This document shows positions 48,256 to 56,627 of a DNA stretch of 64,000 nucleotides, in pieces. Below the pieces are notes generated by a model, which saw only the letters and a list, made by a program, of their open reading frames with translations, had not been told where the DNA came from and ran no database searches. Numbering within the stretch: position 1 is the stretch's first letter; every line of letters begins with the position of its first letter. This DNA is from JAKFEE01 sp036675815. GTDB taxonomy: Bacteria > Pseudomonadota > Alphaproteobacteria > Rhodospirillales > Magnetospirillaceae. The DNA lies in NCBI GenBank assembly GCA_036675815.1, contig JAKFEE010000022.1:1-64000 (forward strand), read 5' to 3'. The position numbers and the translations under genes were made by a program.

Positions 48256-48835
48256 AATCGCCTTGCGGCGCCGGCGGCCCCGAACGGTCCTCGCGGTGGC
48301 TGGGACTGCGGACGATGCTCGGCTCGAGATCGAGCAGTTCGACGAAGTTGTCGGCCTGACGACGCAGTTCATCGGCCACCATTGACGGCTGTGAGCGAAC
48401 GGTGCTCACCACCGTCACCCGGACGCCCTTGCGCTGAACGGCTTCGACCAGGCGGCGGAAATCGCCGTCACCGGAGAACAGGACGACATGGTCGAGATGC
48501 GCGGCCATCTCCATGACGTCGATGGCCAACTCGATGTCCATGTTGCCCTTTATTTTTCGCCGCCCGGTCGCATCGGTGAATTCCTTGGTCGGCTTGGTCA
48601 CCATGGTGTAGCCATTGTAATCCAGCCAATCGACCAAGGGGCGTATTGGCGAATATTCCTGGTCCTCGATCAAGGCGGTATAGTAAAACGCGCGAATGAG
48701 TCGGCCCTTGGCCGCAAACAGCTCGAGAAGGCGCTTGTAATCGATGTCGAAACCCAGGGCGCGTGCCGCCGCATAAAGATTCGACCCGTCGATGAAAAGG
48801 CCGATGCGTTCTTGTGGGTAAAATATCATTGCCAT
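48245..48835 (-). CDS. NYN-domain (LabA/DUF88-like) protein
   Basis: A 196-residue protein with the PIN-like NYN fold: acidic residues in FIDGSNLYAAAR (Asp16), GNMDIELAIDVM and FSGDGDFRRLVE, as expected for a metal-dependent nuclease, probably on RNA. The last 25 residues are Pro/Ser-rich. ATG 48835 was used; 48829 is also possible. It has its own promoter (48856-48884) and overlaps udgB. In many alphaproteobacteria this gene lies just before folK-rpoZ-rsh, as here. Confidence 0.88.
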   Translation of the reverse strand: MAMIFYPQERIGLFIDGSNLYAAARALGFDIDYKRLLELFAAKGRLIRAFYYTALIEDQEYSPIRPLVDWLDYNGYTMVTKPTKEFTDATGRRKIKGNMDIELAIDVMEMAAHLDHVVLFSGDGDFRRLVEAVQRKGVRVTVVSTVRSQPSMVADELRRQADNFVELLDLEPSIVRSPSHREDRSGPPAPQGDYVA

Positions 48836-48855
48836 ACTATGGACTCGCCTGAGGA

Positions 48856-48884
48856 ATTGTTGATGCCCCGCGGATTGCCGTCAA
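48856..48884 (-). promoter_or_regulatory. Promoter of the NYN-udgB genes
   Basis: On the minus strand TTGACG (48884-48879) and AACAAT (48861-48856) are 17 bases apart; the start would be near 48849, 14 bases before the ATG. Confidence 0.5.
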
Positions 48885-48973
48885 TATTGCCGGGGGCCGA
48901 AAGCTGTCTCCCGCAGGGTTGAAGGTAAGCGGCGACCCTAGGCGCCGCAAGGGAATAAGGAGCGGCAACAAGG

Positions 48974-49462
48974 GTGCGCCTCATCGGAATCGGTGCCAAT
49001 CTCGACAGCCCGCTCGGGCCTCCATTGGCTGCGTGCGAGGCGGCGTTGCGGGCCCTGGAAGGGGTGGGGATGGCCATCCTGCGGCGGTCGCGCTGGTACC
49101 GGACGGCGCCGGTGCCGGCCTCGGATCAGCCCTGGTACATCAACGGCGTCGCCAGCGTCGCCGGCGACGACGATCCCTTCCGGCTGCTTGCGGCGCTGAA
49201 TGGCATCGAGGACGCCCTGGGCCGCACGCGCGGCGAACGCAATGGCCCGCGCGTCATCGACCTCGACCTGTTGGCGCATGGCGACGCCGTCCTCTCCAGC
49301 GAGCGCCTGTGCCTGCCGCATCCGCGGCTGCACGAGCGGGCGTTCGTCCTGCTGCCGCTGGCCGAGGTGGCGCCGACATGGCGCCATCCTGTCACAGGGG
49401 TTGACGTATCGGAGATGATCGCCCGGCTGTCTTCGGCACAAATCGCCCAACCGCTGCCGTAA
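48974..49462 (+). CDS. folK: 2-amino-4-hydroxy-6-hydroxymethyldihydropteridine pyrophosphokinase
   Basis: A 162-residue HPPK of folate synthesis. GIGANLDSP, the YRTAPV segment, and GPRVIDLDLL with LPHPRLHERAFVLLPL are all family features. The start is GTG 48974; AAGGAG lies about 13 bases upstream. Neighbours folP/folB are absent; the gene instead leads into rpoZ, with 81 bases between them. Confidence 0.95.
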   Translation: MRLIGIGANLDSPLGPPLAACEAALRALEGVGMAILRRSRWYRTAPVPASDQPWYINGVASVAGDDDPFRLLAALNGIEDALGRTRGERNGPRVIDLDLLAHGDAVLSSERLCLPHPRLHERAFVLLPLAEVAPTWRHPVTGVDVSEMIARLSSAQIAQPLP

Positions 49463-49465
49463 TCC

Positions 49466-49494
49466 TTGCCATGGCCAGCCGTGGCCAATATATA
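49466..49494 (+). promoter_or_regulatory. Promoter of rpoZ
   Basis: TTGCCA (49466-49471) and TATATA (49489-49494) are 17 bases apart, about 50 bases before the rpoZ start; TATACT two bases on is an alternative -10. Confidence 0.5.
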
Positions 49495-49543
49495 CTGCAC
49501 GATTACCATCTCATTGATTCGTCAAAGGCTTTGGAGTGGCACA

Positions 49544-49942
49544 ATGGCTCGCGTGACGGTTGAAGATTGCGTATTGAAAATCCCCAACCGGTTTGAACTG
49601 GTGCTGGTGGCGGCCCAGCGCGCGCGGGACATTTCCTCGGGCGGCAGGATCACCGTCGATCGCGACAATGACAAGAATCCGGTCGTTGCGCTGCGTGAGA
49701 TCGCCGACGAGACGGTCGATATCCCGACGCTGCAGAACGCGTTGGTCCTGGGCCTCCAGAAGCACGTCGAGGTCGACGAGCCCGAGGAGGAGGAGATGGA
49801 ACCGATCGCCCTCGACCTGACCGCCGAAGCGGGAGAGGCCTTGGCCGACGAGGAGATCGGCGAGGATTCCCTCTCGGTGCAGGACGACGGGACCACACTC
49901 GATTTTTCCGCGGACGACCTCGGCAACCTGGACGAGGAATGA
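49544..49942 (+). CDS. rpoZ: RNA polymerase omega subunit
   Basis: A 132-residue omega subunit. The core [20 protein letters not shown] with [12 protein letters not shown] and [10 protein letters not shown] is typical; the C-terminal 60 residues form a long acidic tail, common in alphaproteobacteria. ATG 49544 was chosen over the longer frame from 49466. rpoZ-rsh is a conserved pair; omega also helps RNA polymerase respond to ppGpp in E. coli. Confidence 0.96.
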   Translation: MARVTVEDCVLKIPNRFELVLVAAQRARDISSGGRITVDRDNDKNPVVALREIADETVDIPTLQNALVLGLQKHVEVDEPEEEEMEPIALDLTAEAGEALADEEIGEDSLSVQDDGTTLDFSADDLGNLDEE

Positions 49943-50025
49943 CCGAAGTCGATGGCCGAGGTTGCTGTCACGCGGTGCAGGAGGTGCCGCGTGACTGTCG
50001 CGCCTTGCCCGGGCGGTGACGCAGC

Positions 50026-52164
50026 ATGATTCGACAATTCGAGCTCGTTGAACTCGTCAAGGGTTATGACCCGGCGGCGGATGAGGACGCGATCAATCGC
50101 GCGTATGTCTTCGCCATGAAGATGCACGGCTCGCAAACGCGGGCCTCGGGCGACCCGTATTTTTCGCACCCGATCGAAGTCGCCGGTATTCTCACCAAGT
50201 ACAAACTCGACGGCGCCTCGATCATCACGGCGCTGCTCCATGACACCATCGAGGACACGCCCGCCACCGTGGCCGACATCGAGCGGCTGTTCGGGGCGGA
50301 GATCGGTCGCCTCGTCGACGGCGTCACCAAGCTGTCCCGGCTGGAGCTGCAGTCCGATGCCAGCAAGCAGGCCGAGAACTTTCGCAAGTTGCTCCTGGCG
50401 ATGTCCGAGGACATCCGTGTCCTGCTGGTCAAGCTGGCCGACCGCGTCCATAACATGCGGACGCTGCACTACATTGCCGATCCCGAGAAACGGCGGCGCA
50501 TCGCCCTGGAAACCATGGAGATCTATGCGCCGCTGGCCGAGCGCATCGGTATGCAGGAGATCAAGGCCGAACTCGAGGATTTGGCCTTCGGCGAATTGCA
50601 TCCCGAGGTCCGCGCCTCTCTGCTGGCCCGACTACAGTTCCTGCGCGAGCAGGGCGGCGACCTCATCGGGCGCATCCTCGAGCAGTTGCGGGCGACGCTG
50701 AAGGAGGCGGATGTCGACTGCCAGGTGTCCGGGCGCGAGAAGGCGGTCTACAGCATCTGGAAGAAGATGCAGCACAAGAACGTCGCCTTCGAGCAACTGT
50801 CCGACATCATGGCGTTCCGCGTCGTCACCAGGTCGATCGAGGACTGCTACCGCGCCCTCGGCGTGATTCACAGCAAGTACCCGATGGTTCCCGGCCGTTT
50901 CAAGGACTACATCTCGACGCCCAAGCCCAACGGGTATCGCTCGCTGCACACCGGCGTGTTCGGCCCCGAGCGGCACCGCATCGAGGTGCAGATCCGTACC
51001 CAGGAGATGCACGAGATCTCCGAGATCGGCGTCGCTGCCCACTGGAAGTACAAGCAGGGCAGCAAATCCACCGATGGCCGCCAATACCGCTGGCTGCGCG
51101 AACTGCTCGACATCCTGGAGCACGCCGCCGGGCCGGAGGAGTTCCTCGAGCACACCAAGCTCGAGATGTTCCAGGATCAGGTGTTCTGCTTCACGCCGAA
51201 GGGCGATCTGATCGCGCTGCCGCGCGGCGCCTGCCCGGTGGATTTTGCCTACGCCGTCCACTCGGTGGTCGGCGACACCTGCGTCGGCGCCAAGATCAAT
51301 GGTCGCATCATGCCGCTGCGCAGCCAGTTGCAGAACGGCGACCAGGTCGAGATCATCACCTCGAAGGCGCAAACGCCGTCGCCGACCTGGGAACGCTTCG
51401 TCGTCACCGGCAAGGCGCGCGCGCGCATCCGCCGCTTCGTACGCACTCAGCAGCGCGCCCAGTATCTCGAGCTGGGGCGCGGCATCCTCCAGCGCGCCTT
51501 CCGGCAGGAAGGGTACGACCTCACGGAAAAGGGACTCGATGGCGTCCTCAAGATCTTCAAGGCGCAGTCGGTCGACGATCTGTACGTGGCGGTGGGCGAG
51601 GGGGTCTACACCGGCCGCGAAGTGGTGTCCGCCGTCTACCCGGAGCTGAAGGCCACCAAGCCCGACAACGTCGTTCCCATCAAGACGGCGCGCCAGCAGA
51701 AACCGCGCTCGGGCCATGCTGTTCCGATCAAAGGGCTGATTCCCGGAATGGCGATGCATTTCGCCGGCTGCTGCCATCCACTGCCCGGGGACCGCATCGT
51801 CGGCATCATTGCGAGCGGCAAGGGCGTGACCATCCATACCATCGACTGCGACACGCTCGAGCAGTTCGTCGAACATCCCGAGCGCTGGCTCGATCTGGCC
51901 TGGGACGATGGCGTCGAGCATGAAATTCATGTCGGACGCCTGACCCTGGTGGTGCTCAACGAGCCGGGATCACTCGGCAATCTGTCGACGGTGATCGCCA
52001 AGAACCTCGGCAACATCCGTAACCTCAAGATCACCAACCGTACGATCCAGTTCTTCGAAATGATGATCGACGTGGAAGTGCGGGATGTGCGCCACCTGAC
52101 CAACATCATGGCGGCGCTGCGCGCCACGCCGGCGATCAATTCGGTCGAGCGGGCACGCAACTAG
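50026..52164 (+). CDS. rsh: Bifunctional (p)ppGpp synthetase/hydrolase Rsh
   Basis: A 712-residue RelA/SpoT homolog controlling the stringent response. The hydrolase HD domain has its key motif HDTIED at 72-77, intact; the synthetase domain has PKPNGYRSLHT and QIRTQEMHEISEIG; TGS and C-terminal ACT domains follow. Both activities should therefore work. It is the only such gene visible and lies in the typical rpoZ-rsh-pdxJ order. Confidence 0.96.
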   Translation: MIRQFELVELVKGYDPAADEDAINRAYVFAMKMHGSQTRASGDPYFSHPIEVAGILTKYKLDGASIITALLHDTIEDTPATVADIERLFGAEIGRLVDGVTKLSRLELQSDASKQAENFRKLLLAMSEDIRVLLVKLADRVHNMRTLHYIADPEKRRRIALETMEIYAPLAERIGMQEIKAELEDLAFGELHPEVRASLLARLQFLREQGGDLIGRILEQLRATLKEADVDCQVSGREKAVYSIWKKMQHKNVAFEQLSDIMAFRVVTRSIEDCYRALGVIHSKYPMVPGRFKDYISTPKPNGYRSLHTGVFGPERHRIEVQIRTQEMHEISEIGVAAHWKYKQGSKSTDGRQYRWLRELLDILEHAAGPEEFLEHTKLEMFQDQVFCFTPKGDLIALPRGACPVDFAYAVHSVVGDTCVGAKINGRIMPLRSQLQNGDQVEIITSKAQTPSPTWERFVVTGKARARIRRFVRTQQRAQYLELGRGILQRAFRQEGYDLTEKGLDGVLKIFKAQSVDDLYVAVGEGVYTGREVVSAVYPELKATKPDNVVPIKTARQQKPRSGHAVPIKGLIPGMAMHFAGCCHPLPGDRIVGIIASGKGVTIHTIDCDTLEQFVEHPERWLDLAWDDGVEHEIHVGRLTLVVLNEPGSLGNLSTVIAKNLGNIRNLKITNRTIQFFEMMIDVEVRDVRHLTNIMAALRATPAINSVERARN

Positions 52165-52274
52165 GCTGCCTGCGCCCGCGGGCGAGGAAGGCGCAGGGTT
52201 GACTGTGCGACCGCGCCGCCGCAAGTTCATGCCTTTCCTGACCAAAAGGGGCAGGGGCCGCAAGGAGCCAGACG

Positions 52275-53018
52275 ATGACCCGGCATCTCCGCCTCGGCGT
52301 CAATATCGATCATGTCGCCACCATCCGCAACGCCCGCGGCGGCAGGCTTCCCGACCCGGTGCGCGCCGCCAGGCTGGCCGCCGACGCGGGTGCCGACGGC
52401 ATCACCGCCCATCTGCGCGAGGACCGGCGCCACATCTCCGACGATGACATTCTGCGCCTGATAGAAGAAATCGACCTGCCGCTCAATCTCGAGATGGCGG
52501 CGACGCCCGAGATGCTGGAAATAGCGCTGCGGCACGTGCCCCACGCCACCTGCATCGTGCCGGAACGCCGCGAGGAACGCACCACCGAGGGCGGCCTTGA
52601 CGTCGCCGGCAATGTCGAGGCGCTGCGCGGCTATGTCGGCGCCATGGTCGAGGCCGGAATCCGCGTCTCGATGTTCATCGAACCTGATCCGCGGCAGTTG
52701 GACGCAGCTCGGGCGATCGGTGCGCCGGTAGTCGAATTGCATACGGGCGCCTATTGCGATGCCGGACCCGGGCGCCGCGAGCGCGAACTCGATCGCATCG
52801 TGAGGGCGGCCGCCCACGCCGAAGCCATCGGCCTGGAATGTCATGCCGGGCACGGCCTCGGCTACGACACCGTCGGGCCCGTGGCCGCAATCGCCTCCAT
52901 CGTCGAGCTCAACATTGGACATTTCCTGATCGGCGAGGCCATTTTCGTCGGCCTGAGCAGCGCCATCAGCCGCATGCGCGTGCTCATGAATCAGGCGCGG
53001 GCGCGGCAGACGGTCTGA
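52275..53018 (+). CDS. pdxJ: Pyridoxine 5'-phosphate synthase
   Basis: A 247-residue TIM-barrel enzyme for the last ring-closing step of vitamin B6 synthesis. [29 protein letters not shown] and [11 protein letters not shown] are family motifs with the expected His and Glu residues. It follows rsh after 110 bases in which I see nothing notable, and acpS follows after 1 base. Confidence 0.97.
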   Translation: MTRHLRLGVNIDHVATIRNARGGRLPDPVRAARLAADAGADGITAHLREDRRHISDDDILRLIEEIDLPLNLEMAATPEMLEIALRHVPHATCIVPERREERTTEGGLDVAGNVEALRGYVGAMVEAGIRVSMFIEPDPRQLDAARAIGAPVVELHTGAYCDAGPGRRERELDRIVRAAAHAEAIGLECHAGHGLGYDTVGPVAAIASIVELNIGHFLIGEAIFVGLSSAISRMRVLMNQARARQTV

Positions 53019-53019
53019 C

Positions 53020-53436
53020 ATGATTCTCGGTATCGGCTCGGATCTGATCGACATCCGCCGCATCGAGAAGACGTTGGCGCGCTTCGGCGAGCGGTTCGTC
53101 CAGCGCGTGTTCACCGAGACCGAGCGCAGCCTCGCCGAACGCCGCGGCCAGACCTCCGAGGCGATGCGCGCCGCGACCTACGCCAAGCGCTTCGCCGCCA
53201 AGGAAGCCTGCGCCAAGGCGCTGGGCACCGGCTTCCGCGACGGCACTTTCTGGCGCGACATGCGTGTTGCCAATCTGCCGTCGGGCCAGCCCACGCTGCT
53301 GCTGAGCGGCGGGGCCGCCGAGCGGTTGCAGGGATTGACGCCGGCCGGCATGGTGACGCGCATCGACCTGACCATGACCGACGAATACCCGATGGCCGAG
53401 GCGGTGGTCATCATCTCGGCTCATCCGCCGACTTGA
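53020..53436 (+). CDS. acpS: Holo-[acyl-carrier-protein] synthase
   Basis: A 138-residue phosphopantetheinyl transferase that activates acyl carrier protein. Metal-binding Asp8 is in [13 protein letters not shown] and the second site is [16 protein letters not shown]. It starts 1 base after pdxJ; lepB follows after 54 bases. Confidence 0.96.
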   Translation: MILGIGSDLIDIRRIEKTLARFGERFVQRVFTETERSLAERRGQTSEAMRAATYAKRFAAKEACAKALGTGFRDGTFWRDMRVANLPSGQPTLLLSGGAAERLQGLTPAGMVTRIDLTMTDEYPMAEAVVIISAHPPT

Positions 53437-53490
53437 CACGGGCGCTCGCCCCTGGCTTGATCGCCCGACCCTTCCATCGCCCAGCGCGCA

Positions 53491-54279
53491 ATGAGCTTTC
53501 TCAATCCCTTGCCCAAGAAGAACGCCTCAGCCGCCATGACACGCAAGAACTCCGGCGGTGCGTGGGAAACGGTCAAGACGGTCGTCTATGCCGTTTCCGT
53601 CGCCCTCGTCCTGCGAACCGTCGCCTTCGAGCCCTTCAACATTCCGTCGGGCTCGATGCTGCCGACGCTGCTGGTGGGCGATTACCTGTTCGTGTCGAAA
53701 TATTCCTACGGCTACAGCCGCTATTCGATGCCGTTCGGCCCCGATCTGTTCGAGGGCCGCATCCTGGCCCAGGATCCCGAGCGGGGCGACGTCGTCGTCT
53801 TCAAGCTGCCCAGCGACCCTTCGACCGACTACATCAAGCGCCTCATCGGCCTGCCCGGCGACCGCATCCAGGTGCGGGAGGGGGTGCTCCACATCAACGG
53901 CAAGCCGGTGGTGCGGGAGCGTATCGAGGACTTCGTCAATCGCGATGCCTCCGGCAACGTCATGCGGGCACCGCAATACCGCGAAACCCTGCCCAACGGT
54001 GTCAGCCATCGCATCCTCGAGACCGAAGGCGACAATTGGCCGACCGACAACACGCCGACCTACGTCGTTCCGCCGGGACACTATTTCATGATGGGCGACA
54101 ACCGCGACAATTCGCAGGACAGCCGCTTCCTGGACATGGTCGGCTATGTCCCGGCCGAGAACCTGGTCGGCCGTGCCGAGTTCCTGTTCTTCTCCACCGA
54201 TGGCACCGCGGCCATATGGGAACTGTGGCGGTGGCCCCTGGCCATCCGCTGGAGCCGCCTGTTCGACGGCGTCAGCTAG
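53491..54279 (+). CDS. lepB: Signal peptidase I
   Basis: A 262-residue membrane-anchored serine protease that removes signal peptides. One N-terminal hydrophobic segment (about 26-45) is followed by the serine box NIPSGSMLPTLLVGDYLFVSKY-type motif (short form PSGSMLPT), the lysine box DYIKRLIGLPGD and MGDNRDNSQDSR. MSFLNPLPKKN at 53491 was used as start. rnc follows after 9 bases, as in E. coli. Confidence 0.96.
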   Translation: MSFLNPLPKKNASAAMTRKNSGGAWETVKTVVYAVSVALVLRTVAFEPFNIPSGSMLPTLLVGDYLFVSKYSYGYSRYSMPFGPDLFEGRILAQDPERGDVVVFKLPSDPSTDYIKRLIGLPGDRIQVREGVLHINGKPVVRERIEDFVNRDASGNVMRAPQYRETLPNGVSHRILETEGDNWPTDNTPTYVVPPGHYFMMGDNRDNSQDSRFLDMVGYVPAENLVGRAEFLFFSTDGTAAIWELWRWPLAIRWSRLFDGVS

Positions 54280-54288
54280 GGCGTTGGC

Positions 54289-54972
54289 ATGGCGCGTGAG
54301 GTCGCCCGTTTGGCCGAGATCCTGGGGCATAGCTTTCGCCGGCCCGAGCTTCTCGACGAAGCCTTGATTCATTCCAGCGTCAGCAGTCGCGGTGCGCGTG
54401 CCAAGCGCTCCTATGAGCGGCTGGAATTCCTCGGCGATCGCGTCCTGGGCCTGATCGTTGCCGAGATGCTGCTCGGCCGATTCCCCGACGAGGCGGAAGG
54501 CGCCCTGGCCCGACGCCTGGCGGCGCTGGTCAGGCGTGAGACATTGGCCCGCGTGGCCGAAGGCATCGGACTCGGTCGCCACCTGGTGCTGTCGAAAGCC
54601 GAGGATGATTCCGGCGGGCGGGCCAATCCGGCGATCCTCGCCGACTGCTGCGAGGCGGTGATCGGGGCGCTCTATCTCGATGGTGGCCTCGAGCCGGCGC
54701 GGGCCTTCGTCGGCGGCCAATGGCGCCGCCTGATGGAAGAGGCGACGACGCCGCCCAAGGACGCCAAGACCGCGTTACAGGAATGGGCACAAGGCCTTGG
54801 CAAACCCTTGCCGTCCTACGAGATGGTGGCGATGGACGGCCCCGCCCACGACCCCGTATTCGCGGTGTCCGTGTGCATTGAAGGATTGGCGCCAGAGACG
54901 GCGCAGGGCAGCTCGAAACGCGCCGCCGAACAAGCCGCCGCTGCCGCCATGTTGAAAAGGGTACGGGAATGA
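54289..54972 (+). CDS. rnc: Ribonuclease III
   Basis: A 227-residue double-stranded RNA endonuclease. The catalytic signature is ERLEFLGDRVLGL, with ADCCEAVIGALYLDGG holding the second acidic pair; the C-terminal 70 residues are a dsRNA-binding domain (KTALQEWAQG... SSKRAAEQAAAAAML). It overlaps era by 4 bases, the classic lepB-rnc-era order. Confidence 0.97.
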   Translation: MAREVARLAEILGHSFRRPELLDEALIHSSVSSRGARAKRSYERLEFLGDRVLGLIVAEMLLGRFPDEAEGALARRLAALVRRETLARVAEGIGLGRHLVLSKAEDDSGGRANPAILADCCEAVIGALYLDGGLEPARAFVGGQWRRLMEEATTPPKDAKTALQEWAQGLGKPLPSYEMVAMDGPAHDPVFAVSVCIEGLAPETAQGSSKRAAEQAAAAAMLKRVRE

Positions 54973-55877
54973 GCGATTCGCCAGGCACGCCGCGGTGCGG
55001 TTTCATCGCGGTCCTCGGCGCCCCTAACGCCGGCAAGTCGACCCTGGTCAATCACCTGGTCGGCACCAAGGTCTCGATCGTCTCGCCCAAGGTGCAGACG
55101 ACGCGCGCCCGGGTTCTGGGAATTGCCATGGTGGGTGCGGCACAACTGATCTTCGTCGACACGCCCGGCATCTTCCAACCCAAACGCCGGTTGGAGCGGG
55201 CCATGGTGAGCGCGGCGTGGAGCGGTGCCGCCGATGCCGACCTCGTCCTGCTCATGGTCGATGCGGCGCGCGGCTTCGATGACGACACCCGCGCCATCAT
55301 CGACAAGCTGAGCCAGGCGAAGCGCCAGGCCATCGTCGCGCTGAACAAGGTCGACCTGGTCAAGCGTGACAAGCTGTTGGGCCTGACGGCGGCGCTGAAC
55401 GAGGCGTTCCCCTTCACGCGCACCTTCATGATCAGTGCCGAAACCGGCGACGGCCTTGCCGATCTGGTCAGGTATTTCGCCGATGCCGTTCCCGAGGGGC
55501 CGTGGATGTTCCCCGAGGATCAGGTGTCGGACATGCCACAGCGCATGCTCTCTGCCGAGATCACGCGGGAAAAGGTGTTCCGGCAGCTGCACCAGGAACT
55601 GCCCTACGCGATCACCGTGGAAACCGAGACGTGGGAGGAGCGCAACGACGGCAGCGTGCGCATCGACCAGGTCATCTACGTTCAGCGCGAAACCCAGAAG
55701 GCCATCGTGCTCGGTAAGGGCGGGCAGCAGGTCAAGCGGATCGGTGCCGCGGCGCGTGAGGAACTGGAAGAGCTGCTGGAGCGGCGCGTCCACCTGTTCC
55801 TTTACGTCAAGGTCCGTGAGAACTGGCTGGACGATCGCGAACGCTTCCGCGAAATGGGCTTGGAATGGGGTGAGTAG
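54969..55877 (+). CDS. era: GTPase Era
   Basis: A 302-residue Ras-like GTPase with a C-terminal KH domain, needed for 30S ribosome assembly. G1 is GAPNAGKS (17-24), G3 DTPGIF and G4 NKVD; the KH part has LGKGGQQVKRIG. It overlaps rnc and precedes recO by 12 bases. Confidence 0.97.
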   Translation: MSDSPGTPRCGFIAVLGAPNAGKSTLVNHLVGTKVSIVSPKVQTTRARVLGIAMVGAAQLIFVDTPGIFQPKRRLERAMVSAAWSGAADADLVLLMVDAARGFDDDTRAIIDKLSQAKRQAIVALNKVDLVKRDKLLGLTAALNEAFPFTRTFMISAETGDGLADLVRYFADAVPEGPWMFPEDQVSDMPQRMLSAEITREKVFRQLHQELPYAITVETETWEERNDGSVRIDQVIYVQRETQKAIVLGKGGQQVKRIGAAAREELEELLERRVHLFLYVKVRENWLDDRERFREMGLEWGE

Positions 55878-55889
55878 CGGCAGGTCCTG

Positions 55890-56603
55890 ATGGACTGGGC
55901 CGACGACGCCTTCGTTCTTTCTCTTCGCCGCCACGGCGAGGGTTCGGCGGTGGTGCATCTGTTGACGCGCAGCCACGGCCGCCATGCCGGCCTGGTGCGC
56001 GGCGCCACCGGCAAGGCCATGCGCGGCGTCTTGCTGGCGGGGAACCGCGTCGCCGCGCGCTGGCACGCGCGGCTGGACGAGCATCTCGGCTATTTGAGCT
56101 GCGAACTCGTCTGCGCCCATGCGGCGGCGGTCTTGGACGATGCGCCGCGCCTGGCGGCGCTCACCGCCGCCTGTGCGCTGACCGACCTGGCACTGCCCGA
56201 ACGCGAGGCGCATCCGGCGGTGTTCACGGCGTTCGAGGCGCTGCTGGCCGATCTCGGGGCGGTCGATTGGCCGTCGAGCTATGTGCGCTGGGAACTGGTG
56301 CTGCTGACGGAGTTGGGCTACGGCCTCGACCTGTCGCGCTGCGCGATCACAGGGGCGACGGAGGGTTTGGTCTGGGTGTCGCCGCGGTCCGGCCGTGCGG
56401 TGAGCGCCGCCGCCGGCGCCGCCTATGCCGACCGGCTGTTGGCGCTGCCGGCCTTCCTCGTCCAGGGCGGCCGCGGTGACGGGCAGGCGGTGGCTGCCGG
56501 TTTGGCGTTGACCGGGTATTTTCTCGAGCGCCATGTTTTGGCACCGCATGGCCTGGCGCTGCCGGCGGTGCGTACACGACTTGTCGAGCGGCTGCGGCCG
56601 TGA
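55890..56603 (+). CDS. recO: DNA repair protein RecO
   Basis: A 237-residue RecO, which loads RecA in the RecF pathway. The N-terminal OB fold (DDAFVLSLRRHGEGSAVVHL) and the C-terminal LDLSRCAITG segment are recognisable. Only one cysteine of the zinc ribbon found in many RecO proteins is kept, as is common in alphaproteobacteria. Confidence 0.93.
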   Translation: MDWADDAFVLSLRRHGEGSAVVHLLTRSHGRHAGLVRGATGKAMRGVLLAGNRVAARWHARLDEHLGYLSCELVCAHAAAVLDDAPRLAALTAACALTDLALPEREAHPAVFTAFEALLADLGAVDWPSSYVRWELVLLTELGYGLDLSRCAITGATEGLVWVSPRSGRAVSAAAGAAYADRLLALPAFLVQGGRGDGQAVAAGLALTGYFLERHVLAPHGLALPAVRTRLVERLRP

Positions 56604-56627
56604 TGTGCTGTTAGGGGGCTGATCCGC

